A stretch of 64,000 nucleotides of DNA, from the NCBI GenBank assembly GCA_965232485.1, contig OZ246975.1, forward strand, positions 868,001 through 932,000, in the 5' to 3' direction. The DNA comes from VXPQ01 sp965232485 (lineage in GTDB: Bacteria > Bacteroidota > Rhodothermia > Rhodothermales > VXPQ01). A program made the position numbers and the translations under genes. Shown in pieces: positions 36,457 through 44,117 of the stretch. Numbering within the stretch: the stretch's first letter is position 1; each line of letters opens with the position of its first letter. The notes under the pieces were generated by a model. That model saw nothing but the letters and a program-made list of their open reading frames with translations. It had not been told where the DNA came from and searched no databases.

Positions 36457-38957
36457 GGCCCTGAGTAGCTAACCGCCAGCGTCGCCGTGACGGAATCGTT
36501 GTTCGCGTCCGTCGCCGTCAGTTCGATGGTCGTACCGCGCGCCAGCGTGAGCGAAAAACGGCTCCCCGACCCCCCGGAAGCCCATTCCTTGCAGACCTCT
36601 CTTGCGCTGTCTGCCTCCAGATTGTCGGCGGGACCCGAACAGCGCCGAGTATAACGCCAGCGGTAGACATAAGGACTCCTCCCGCCGCTTACGCTCGCCG
36701 CCCATGTGTTTCTGACCTCGCTCGAAACGCGAGACGGACCGCTTATCGAAGCCGAAAGACCCGCCGCCGTAGCGACGTTGACCGTAACCGATTGCGACGC
36801 GCTCGCCCCGTGCGGATCGGTCGCAATCACCGTTAATGTCGTCGCGCCCGACGAAACAGGCCGGATCGTAAGCGTATTCCCCGACACGCTCGTCGTTACC
36901 CGACCGTTCGACCGGTTAACCCGCCACGTCAGCCTGTCGCCGTCCGCATCCGAAAAATACCCGGACAGATCGAGCGTGGCCGACGCGCCCCCCACCGTCG
37001 CCGTCTGAGCCGGTATCGCCTTGCTCGCCACGGGCCTTCTGTTCACACGAACGCCGAAAGACTGCCGGGCGCTCGCGCCTGACGGATCGCGCGCCGTCAC
37101 CGTCACCGTCGCTGCGCCCGCCTTCAGCGCGGAAAGCGTCAAGGAGCTGCCGCTCGAAGGAATGCTTGCATTTACAACGCCCGATGGAGCAGACGCTACC
37201 GCATAGGTAAGGCGATCGCCGTCCTTGTCCGTAAACCAGGACGATACGTTAAGGCGCGTCGCCGAAGATCCAAGCGTGAGCGTGCGAGAGGCTACCGAGC
37301 CGTTGGCCAGGGGAGCGTTGTTCGGCTGCTTCACCTCTACGCTATGCCTGTCCTCTGCGCTGGAGCCCGGACTGTCCGAATCGCTTACGACAAGGCGGAT
37401 GTGCGCGTAAGCGCCCGTCGTCGTTATCGCGCGCGTAAGGCTCGCTCCCGATCCCGCGCCGCTCCACTGAAGCGCGCACGGCTCGTCGCGCGCGCGAAGA
37501 TGATCCAGATTCGCGCACCGCGTCGCAACGTACCATTGATGCGCATAGGAAGGCCTGCCGCCCGTAACCGTCGAGCGCCACGTATGCGACGTACCCGAGA
37601 CGATCTGCGACGGACCCGTGATCGCCGCCGAAAGAGGCTCTGCGGGCGGCGGCGGTGGCGGCTTCGGCGCCGAAACTTCGACGGCGACATGCTGCGCAGC
37701 GGAGAGACCGCCCGGATCTGTCGCCGTCAGCGTGATCGCAGCGCTGCCCGCCGCCTTCGGCGTTATGCTGAGCGTCGAGCCCGTAACGCTCGCCGCGGCT
37801 ACGCCGCTGCGGTTCGACCTGGCGACGTAGGCAAGCGCAGCCCCTTCCGGGTCCGAAAAGTAATCGTTCAAATTGAACGTGGCCGCAGCGTCGCCTACGG
37901 TGAACTTCCGGCCGGGTATGTCCTTGACGGTTACGGGCCCTTGATTGGGCCTGGCGCGAACCGTCGCGACGAAGCGCAGCGCTACGCTGGCCGCTCCGTC
38001 GCTCGCCGTCGCCGTGACCGTAACGCTGCCCGCCGAAACGGCCCGAAGCGTAAGCGTCGAACCGGCGACGCTTGCGGTCGCAACGCCGCTGCTCGACAAT
38101 GCAAGGCGGTAAGTAAGCCTGTCGCTATCGGCGTCGACAAAATAAGCCGACGCCCCGAAACGAAGCGTCGGCGTAACGCCCAGCGTCAAACTCCGGGCAG
38201 GCATCGCGCCTTTCGCCTCAGGAGGACTGTTCGCTACCGTCGCCACGAAAAACTGCCTGGCGACAAGGCCGTCCGGGTCCGTCGCCGTCACCGTCACCCG
38301 CGTCGAATCCTTCGAAACCGCCGCAAGCGTCAGCGTGCTGTCCGCCACGCTGGCCCTCGCTACGCCCGTTCGCAACGCCGAAGCCGCGTAGGTCAAGGCG
38401 TCCCCGTCCGAATCAGAAAAATAAGACGAGACCACGAAACGAAGCGGAGAGGTCTTCTTCGTAAACGTCCTGTCCGCTATCGTCCCTTTGGCTGCGGGAG
38501 CGCTGTTCGACGGCGCCGCAGGAAAAACGGCCTTCGGATCGACCGCTACGGAGAACTCCTGCGTGGCGCTGCCCCCGTTCGCCGTCGCCGTCACCGTAAT
38601 CTTCGCCGTACCTGCTCCCGCTGCATTTATTTTGATCATGCTGCCGCACGCGTCCCCCACGCGCGCTACGCCCGGGTGCGACGATACCGCCGAATACGCA
38701 AGCGCGCTCCCGCTTGTCTCCGCGAACCAGAACCGCGCGCTGAAACGCACGAAAGAAGCGCCCGCCGCTATCTTCTTGTCGGGTATCGTACCTACGGCTA
38801 CAGGGGTCGCTCCCGCAAAAGACGCAGACGAGGAGAATCCGCCCGCCGCGCTTCCGCCGCACGGCTCGGCGCGGGCCAAGGCCCCGCCCGCATGCAACAA
38901 CCCCAGGCCCATCGCCAAAGCCAAAGCGTAGCGGAATGCCGAAGAAAAGAGGCGCAT
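36453..38957 (-). CDS. secreted cadherin-like repeat protein
   Basis: 834 residues from ATG 38957; signal peptide RYALALAMGLGLLHAGGALARA. Six modules of roughly 85-90 residues share the pattern P-x-A-x-G-x-I-P/A-x-R-x-L-T-x-G ... YFSD-x-DGD-x-LTY ... S-G-V-A ... TVTVTATDP-x-G-x-x-A-x-Q-x-F. Two Ig-like modules with a Cys pair (about 430-535 and 735-834) interrupt and close the series. DGD/DSDGD turns could bind calcium. No T9SS domain or lipobox. It is GC-rich, unlike the lyase downstream, and overlaps its start by 4 bp. Probably surface or matrix adhesion/glycan binding; inference. Confidence 0.8.
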   Translation of the reverse strand: MRLFSSAFRYALALAMGLGLLHAGGALARAEPCGGSAAGGFSSSASFAGATPVAVGTIPDKKIAAGASFVRFSARFWFAETSGSALAYSAVSSHPGVARVGDACGSMIKINAAGAGTAKITVTATANGGSATQEFSVAVDPKAVFPAAPSNSAPAAKGTIADRTFTKKTSPLRFVVSSYFSDSDGDALTYAASALRTGVARASVADSTLTLAAVSKDSTRVTVTATDPDGLVARQFFVATVANSPPEAKGAMPARSLTLGVTPTLRFGASAYFVDADSDRLTYRLALSSSGVATASVAGSTLTLRAVSAGSVTVTATASDGAASVALRFVATVRARPNQGPVTVKDIPGRKFTVGDAAATFNLNDYFSDPEGAALAYVARSNRSGVAAASVTGSTLSITPKAAGSAAITLTATDPGGLSAAQHVAVEVSAPKPPPPPPAEPLSAAITGPSQIVSGTSHTWRSTVTGGRPSYAHQWYVATRCANLDHLRARDEPCALQWSGAGSGASLTRAITTTGAYAHIRLVVSDSDSPGSSAEDRHSVEVKQPNNAPLANGSVASRTLTLGSSATRLNVSSWFTDKDGDRLTYAVASAPSGVVNASIPSSGSSLTLSALKAGAATVTVTARDPSGASARQSFGVRVNRRPVASKAIPAQTATVGGASATLDLSGYFSDADGDRLTWRVNRSNGRVTTSVSGNTLTIRPVSSGATTLTVIATDPHGASASQSVTVNVATAAGLSASISGPSRVSSEVRNTWAASVSGGRSPYVYRWRYTRRCSGPADNLEADSAREVCKEWASGGSGSRFSLTLARGTTIELTATDANNDSVTATLAVSYSGP

Positions 38958-39329
38958 GCGTCCAGCCGGCAAACTATGGAGGACAGGGTCCGGGCGGCGC
39001 AAACCGCCCGGTTACAACCAATATTATTTAACAATTTATTCAAAATAAAGGGGCAGCGCATTAAAATATGTTGCCAAAATGTAAAATCTGCCCGGCAGCG
39101 CAATAAACCTGACCGGCGGCGTCCCAATAATCCGCTCATCCCGCCCCCAAACCCCTCAAAAACCCACATACCCGCTCAAGTCCGCCCGAAATTCGCCCGC
39201 CGCATCCTTAAGGATACGCTGATTAAGTCCGCCTTTTTTCGCTTCGCCGTCGTACCTTGCAGAGCCTGGGCATGCGCACGCACCAGGCCCCTGCCGTTCC
39301 ATAATCCATAACGAACGATCATAACGACC
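38958..39329. other. 372-bp divergent intergenic region
   Basis: Lies between the start of the cadherin-like gene (minus) and the DAACS transporter (plus). Holds an AT-rich patch at 39018-39090 likely to contain the minus-strand promoter, a solo repeat-family end at 39212-39232, and short direct repeats just before the transporter ATG. No ORF is convincing. Confidence 0.6.
39212..39232. repeat. solo end of the dispersed repeat family
   Basis: GGATACGCTGATTAAGTCC matches the left ends of copies a, b, e and f almost base for base, but no core or right end follows. Confidence 0.65.
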
Positions 39330-40592
39330 ATGACGACCATAACGCCCGGAACCGTTTGGTGGAAAAAATTACACTGGCAAATACTGATCGCCATGGCGGT
39401 GGGAATCGGGGCAGGCATGATCGGCGGGGAACCCTTTGCGGATCGCGTGGAATGGCTTGGGCAGTTGTTCATGAAGCTGCTTCGCATGGTCATCGTTCCG
39501 CTCGTGTTCACCTCCATCGTCGCAGGAGTTGCCTCGGTGGGCAGCGGACGCGCCGTGGGGCGGCTGTTCTCCAAGACCCTCGGATATTACGTATTGACGA
39601 GCTTGCTGGCCATCACCACCGGCCTGATTCTGGTGAATCTCTTTCGTCCGGGCGAAAAAACCGATGTGGCGAACGCCATCCAGGCCGATATGCCCGACAT
39701 CAGGACGCCCAGCTCCCCGGTGGATATTCTCATGGATATCGTTCCGGCCAATGTGTTCGAGGCGGCGGCGGGCGGCCAAATGCTTGCCGTGATCTTCTTC
39801 AGCATCATCCTGGGCCTGGCCATCGTGGGATTGCCGGAGAAGCCCCAGGCCACGCTGCGGAGTTTCTTCGATGCGGCGTTTCAGGCCATGATGAAGATCA
39901 CGACAGGCGTAATCATGGTCGCGCCGCTGGGCGTGTTCGGACTGATCGCCACGCTCGTGGGCCGCACGGGTTTTGAAACGTTCGGGGCGCTGGGCCTCTA
40001 TATGATCGTGCTGGCGCTGGGCCTCGCGATCCATCTGTTCGTCGCGCTGCCGATGGTGCTCTTCTTCCTCGGGCGCATCAACCCGATCGTCCATTTCCGG
40101 AACATGATCGAGCCCCTCGTAACGGCGTTCTCGACCGCCTCGTCGGGCGCCACGCTGCCCGTAACCATGCAGACCGTGGAAAAGAGAGTCGGCGTATCGA
40201 GCCGCGTATCGTCCTTTACGCTGCCGATGGGCGCCACGATTAATATGGACGGCACCGCGCTCTACGAATGCCTTGGGGCCATTTTCATTGCGCAGGCGCT
40301 GGGCGTATCGCTGGGCTTCACGGAACAGTTGGTGGTGGTGTTCACGGCGCTCCTCGCCTCCATCGGCGCCGCCGCCATCCCCTCCGCTGGTCTCGTGGTG
40401 ATTTTCATTGTGCTGGAAGCCGTGGGCCTGACCGGCGCAGGGCCGGCGTTCATCGTGGGCGCCATGCTGGCCATAGACCGCCCGCTGGACATGTTCAGAA
40501 CCGCTGTAAACGTATACAGCGACTCCTGCGGCGCCGCGATCATTGCGCGCTCGGAGGGAGAAACGAACGTGGACACGCAGGTGGTAACGTAG
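39330..40592 (+). CDS. dicarboxylate/amino acid:cation symporter (DAACS family)
   Basis: 420 residues in eight spans plus re-entrant loops. Family motifs: LGQLFMKLLRMVIVPLVFTSI, TAFSTASSGATLPVTMQ (the first serine-rich loop), LPMGATINMDGTALYE with the NMDGT motif, and the late AGPAFIVGAMLAIDRPLDMFRTAVNVYSDSCGAAI. It imports glutamate, aspartate or C4-dicarboxylates with Na+/H+. Substrate cannot be fixed from these residues alone. It is convergent with the SLC13 transporter, with repeat copy d between them. Confidence 0.93.
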   Translation: MTTITPGTVWWKKLHWQILIAMAVGIGAGMIGGEPFADRVEWLGQLFMKLLRMVIVPLVFTSIVAGVASVGSGRAVGRLFSKTLGYYVLTSLLAITTGLILVNLFRPGEKTDVANAIQADMPDIRTPSSPVDILMDIVPANVFEAAAGGQMLAVIFFSIILGLAIVGLPEKPQATLRSFFDAAFQAMMKITTGVIMVAPLGVFGLIATLVGRTGFETFGALGLYMIVLALGLAIHLFVALPMVLFFLGRINPIVHFRNMIEPLVTAFSTASSGATLPVTMQTVEKRVGVSSRVSSFTLPMGATINMDGTALYECLGAIFIAQALGVSLGFTEQLVVVFTALLASIGAAAIPSAGLVVIFIVLEAVGLTGAGPAFIVGAMLAIDRPLDMFRTAVNVYSDSCGAAIIARSEGETNVDTQVVT

Positions 40593-40599
40593 CCTCGCG

Positions 40600-40811
40600 A
40601 AAGGCGCGCCGGCAAGGAACAACGCAGCAGGCAGGCCCTGCGTAATAAGGAACGACGCCGCCAGCGCGGCCCTCGCAATCTCCCGAAGGGCGCGTCGCGG
40701 TTGCGACGCCGAGAAGCCGCAGCGCTTTTCACCGATTTCAACCATGAAAGCGCGACGCCCCGTACGCGCGAAAGCGAAGCGCGGATCGAAGCGGGCTTAA
40801 TCAGAATGTCC
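40600..40811 (+). repeat. dispersed intergenic repeat, copy d
   Basis: Core at about 40680-40790 contains a strong hairpin (GGCGCGTCGCGGTTGCGACG and one more pair) and GATTTCAACCATG. The right end GGGCTTAATCAGAATGTCC closes at 40811 and contains the TGA stop (40801-40803) of the SLC13 gene on the minus strand. No left inverted end is visible; the boundary at 40600 is approximate, but homology to copy e runs from about 40605. Confidence 0.75.
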
Positions 40812-42282
40812 CGAGGTCCACGAGTGGGATCAGCAGGTACGCGATCAGGCTCACCAGGAAAATAAAAAGGATATTCAGCAGGATCCCGGCGCGGGCCATG
40901 CGGGGAATCGTCACGTGCTCGCTGCTGTATACGATGGCGTTCGGCGGCGTGGCCACGGGCAGCATGAAGGCGCAGCTGGCGGCCAGGACGGCGGGCACGG
41001 CGAACAGCAGCGGCGACTCGCCGAGGCCGACCCCGACCGAAGCCACGACAGGCAGAAACGCGGCGACGGTGGCGATATTGCTGGTCAATTCCGTCAGGAA
41101 AATAATTGCGGAGACGATGACCAGAATAATCAGAAAGACCGGCCATTCCTCGATAAGGCCCGCCTGCGAACCGAACCAGGCCGCCAGCCCGGTATCGTTA
41201 ATCGCCGCGGCCAGACTCAAGCCCCCGCCAAACAAAATGAGCAATCCCCACGGCAAGCGCTCGGCGTCCTTCCACTCCAGCAGGAACACCCGTTCCGGAA
41301 CATCGACCGGCAACAGAAAAAACAAGAGGCCCACGCCCATGGCGATCCCCGCATCCGACAAGCCGGGGACCAGGGGCGCAAGCAGGGGGCGCGTCATCCA
41401 CAAGACGGCGGCCAGGAGAAACAGGGACATAACCATCTTTTCCGCCCGGCTCATGCGCCCCATGGCGGTCAACTCGGCGTCGATAAAAGCCGCTCCGCCG
41501 GGGATTTCCTGCATATCGATGGGATAAATCACCCGGGTAAGCACCAGATACATCGCCGGGAGCGCAATCAGAACCAGGGGCAAACCGATCTGCATCCATT
41601 CTGCAAACCCGATCGACACGCCGTGCGTCTCCAGCATGAACCCTGCAAAGAACGCATTGGGCGGCGTTCCGACAAGGGTGGCGACGCCGCCTATGCTGCA
41701 CGAATACGCAATGATCAGCATGAGGCTCACCGTAAAATGCTTCACGTTCCTTGCGTCGGCCTGGCGTACGAGCTCCGCCACGGACAACCCGATCGGGAGC
41801 ATCATCAGCGCGGTGGCCGTATTGCTCACCCACATGCTCAAAAACGCGGCGGCGATCATGAATCCGGCCAGAATCGCATACGGATGCGGCCCCATCATGG
41901 CGATGATGCGCAAGGCGAGACGGCGGTGCAGATTCCATCGCTGCATGCCCGCCGCAATCAAAAATCCGCCCAGAAAAAGAAACACGAGCGGATTCGCATA
42001 GGGCGCGGACGCAGCGCGTATGTCCGCCACGCCCAGCAAGGGAAAAAGCGCCAGCGGCAAAAGCGCCGTAGCGGATATGGGAATGGCCTCGGTCATCCAC
42101 CAGACGGCCATGAGCAACCCCACCGCCGCGGCGCGCCAGGCGGCAAGCGGCATGTCCGCGGGCGCGGGCGAAAAGAGCAGGAGCGCGCAGCAAAGCAGGC
42201 CTGCGCCGAAACCCGCCCACTGCCTGAAACGCAAGGCGAATGTTGTCCATGAAAAGCCTGTCCCCTTGGCCACGCGCGCCAT
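40801..42282 (-). CDS. SLC13/DASS family anion symporter
   Basis: 493 residues from ATG 42282, with 11-12 hydrophobic segments. DASS signatures: MAVWWMTEAIPISATALLPLALFP, SMWVSNTATALMMLPIGLSV (the SNT motif of the first Na+ site), CSIGGVATLVGTPPNAFFAG, FLTELTSNIATVAAFLPV (second SNT-like motif) and LPVATPPNAIVYSS. Imports divalent carboxylates such as succinate, or sulfate, with Na+. The final codons, including the stop, lie within the end of repeat copy d. The longer frame to 42426 enters repeat copy e and is rejected. Confidence 0.92.
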   Translation of the reverse strand: MARVAKGTGFSWTTFALRFRQWAGFGAGLLCCALLLFSPAPADMPLAAWRAAAVGLLMAVWWMTEAIPISATALLPLALFPLLGVADIRAASAPYANPLVFLFLGGFLIAAGMQRWNLHRRLALRIIAMMGPHPYAILAGFMIAAAFLSMWVSNTATALMMLPIGLSVAELVRQADARNVKHFTVSLMLIIAYSCSIGGVATLVGTPPNAFFAGFMLETHGVSIGFAEWMQIGLPLVLIALPAMYLVLTRVIYPIDMQEIPGGAAFIDAELTAMGRMSRAEKMVMSLFLLAAVLWMTRPLLAPLVPGLSDAGIAMGVGLLFFLLPVDVPERVFLLEWKDAERLPWGLLILFGGGLSLAAAINDTGLAAWFGSQAGLIEEWPVFLIILVIVSAIIFLTELTSNIATVAAFLPVVASVGVGLGESPLLFAVPAVLAASCAFMLPVATPPNAIVYSSEHVTIPRMARAGILLNILFIFLVSLIAYLLIPLVDLGTF

Positions 42283-42317
42283 GTCCCGGATACGGTGAAA
42301 ACAGAATGTGCTGCATG

Positions 42318-42578
42318 GGATACTCTGATCAAGTCCACAAAGTTCAGGGGCTGCGAGGCGCTCGCCGACAAGGAAGGGCGAAGCAGGCGGTAGCGTGGCG
42401 GCCCCGCGCAATGAGGAGTGACGCAAACCGGCGCGCCCGGCTCTGCCCCCCGAAGGGCGCGTCGCGAACGCGACGCCGCGAATCCGCAGCGCTTGCCGCT
42501 GATTTCAACGATGGAATCATGAGTACCTGTACTCGCGTAAGCGAAGCGCTGATCGAAGCGGGCTTGATCAGAGCATCC
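42318..42578 (+). repeat. dispersed intergenic repeat, copy e (best complete copy)
   Basis: 261 bp. Left end GGATACTCTGATCAAGTCC, right end GGGCTTGATCAGAGCATCC, inverted to each other. Core: GAAGGGCGCGTCGCGAACG hairpin (arm GCGTCGCG paired with the following CGCGACGC), GAATCCGCAGCGCTTGCCGC, GATTTCAACGATGGAATCAT, and GTAAGCGAAGCGCTGATCG. It lies between the divergent SLC13 and FNR genes. Confidence 0.85.
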
Positions 42579-42700
42579 CTGAATGTTCGCTTCGTATTTT
42601 TGCCGGATGCGTTCGGCGCGCCGCGGCGGCGGAATGTAACGCAGCCGCGCCGAACGACCAATGCAACCACATACTGTCCGACCATCGTCTTTCCGTCTCC

Positions 42701-44104
42701 ATGACCACGCCTGGCGCTGAAAATCAACCGCTTCGCATCGCTATCGTGGGCGCCGGCCCGGCCGCCTTCTATGCCGCCGAGCATATGATGAAACAAAAAG
42801 ACCTGCATGTCGAAATCGATATGTTCGACCGGCTGCCTACCCCGTTCGGCCTGGTTCGGGGCGGCGTGGCCCCCGACCATCAGAGCATCAAGAACGTCGT
42901 GCGGGTGTATCGCAAGACGGCTTCGAGGCCCGGGTTTCGCTTTTTCGGCAATGTATGTTTCGGCGCGCACGTGACCGTGGAGGACCTGCGGCGACATTAC
43001 CACCAGATTTTTTACGCCACGGGCGCGCAAACGGACCGCTCCCTCGGCATTCCCGGCGAAGACCTGAAAGGCAGCCGGTCGGCTACCGAATTCGTGGCGT
43101 GGTACAACGGGCATCCGGACTACCGACATCTGGAATTCGACTTGTCCGTCCGCTCCGCGGTGGTTATCGGCGTCGGCAATGTCGCCATCGACGTAGCGCG
43201 CATCCTGTGCCGCGCGCCCGAAGAACTGGCCGCCACCGATATTGCGGATCATGCGCTCGAACGGCTGCGGGAAAGCCGGATTCGCGAGGTCCATATACTG
43301 GGGCGGCGCGGGCCGGTTCAGGCCGCGTTTACCCCTCCGGAGGCCAAGGAACTGGGCGTGCTCGAAGGAGCCGACGCCATCGTGCGCCCGGAAGAAGCCG
43401 CGCTCGACCCGCTGAGCGAAGAAGCGCTTGCCTCCGCAGGCCGTCGCGTGCGCCGCAATGTGGAAATCGTCCAGGGGTTCGCCGAACGCAGTCCCTCCGG
43501 GAAACCGAAGCGCCTCCACATACGCTTTCTCGTTTCGCCCACCGAGATCGTCGGAGACGACGCCGGCCGGGTATCTGCCCTGCGCATCGCGCGCAACGAA
43601 TTACATCAAACCGACGACGGGCGGCTGCGCCCGCGGCCCACGGGCCGGTTCGAAACGATTCCCGCCGGACTGATCTTCCGCTCCGTAGGGTATCGGGGCG
43701 TACCCCTCGCGGGCGTTCCCTTCGACGAAGCGCGGCACATTATTCCGAACGAGCAGGGCCGCGTCACAGACCCGACGACCCGCCAGACGGTGACCGGCGA
43801 ATACGCGGGAGGATGGATCAAACGAGGCCCCTCCGGCGTCATCGGCACGAACAAGGCCGATTCCGTCGAGACGGCAACCTGCATGCTGGAAGATGTGCAG
43901 CATGGACGCCTGCTTCGTCCGGAGACGCCGACCGCCGAAGCGGCGGAGCGCATGATTCGCGACCGCTGCCCGGACTATTTCAGTTACGAAGACTGGGTGC
44001 GCCTCGACGAACTGGAAACCGCCCGGGGACAAGAAGCCGGACGCCCCCGGGTAAAATTCACGAGCGCGGAAGCCATGCGCGCCGCGCTGAACGGCGCGGC
44101 GTAG
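42701..44104 (+). CDS. ferredoxin/adrenodoxin--NADP+ reductase, FprA type
   Basis: 467 residues with an FAD-binding N-terminus (RIAIVGAGPAAFYAAEHMM), PTPFGLVRGGVAPDHQSIKNVV, an NADP-binding region (VVIGVGNVAIDVARILCR then HILGRRGPVQAAFTPPEAKEL) and the C-terminal GGWIKRGPSGVIGTNKADS. This is the plant-unlike, adrenodoxin-reductase class found in actinobacterial FprA. It moves electrons between NADPH and ferredoxin-like proteins. It could supply reductant to sulfite reductase encoded 5 kb away, but there is no operon link. Confidence 0.93.
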   Translation: MTTPGAENQPLRIAIVGAGPAAFYAAEHMMKQKDLHVEIDMFDRLPTPFGLVRGGVAPDHQSIKNVVRVYRKTASRPGFRFFGNVCFGAHVTVEDLRRHYHQIFYATGAQTDRSLGIPGEDLKGSRSATEFVAWYNGHPDYRHLEFDLSVRSAVVIGVGNVAIDVARILCRAPEELAATDIADHALERLRESRIREVHILGRRGPVQAAFTPPEAKELGVLEGADAIVRPEEAALDPLSEEALASAGRRVRRNVEIVQGFAERSPSGKPKRLHIRFLVSPTEIVGDDAGRVSALRIARNELHQTDDGRLRPRPTGRFETIPAGLIFRSVGYRGVPLAGVPFDEARHIIPNEQGRVTDPTTRQTVTGEYAGGWIKRGPSGVIGTNKADSVETATCMLEDVQHGRLLRPETPTAEAAERMIRDRCPDYFSYEDWVRLDELETARGQEAGRPRVKFTSAEAMRAALNGAA

Positions 44105-44117
44105 GCGTCGTTCATTG

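Noticed and set aside
37344..39311. A 655-codon plus-strand frame opposite the cadherin-like gene
   Set aside because: It is Arg-rich antisense of GC-rich repeated coding sequence with no domain pattern; the minus-strand frame has a signal peptide and clear repeats.
40262..41146. Repeat copies as protein-coding sequence (minus-strand frames reading ...LSRV..LKSA..RDAPFG in copies d, e and f)
   Set aside because: Copies a and b shift out of this frame in the middle, start codons are not shared, and the conservation follows DNA structure rather than codon positions.
42283..42426. N-terminal extension of the SLC13 transporter to 42426
   Set aside because: The extra codons are repeat copy e sequence, with no membrane or signal features; ATG 42282 precedes the first helix properly.
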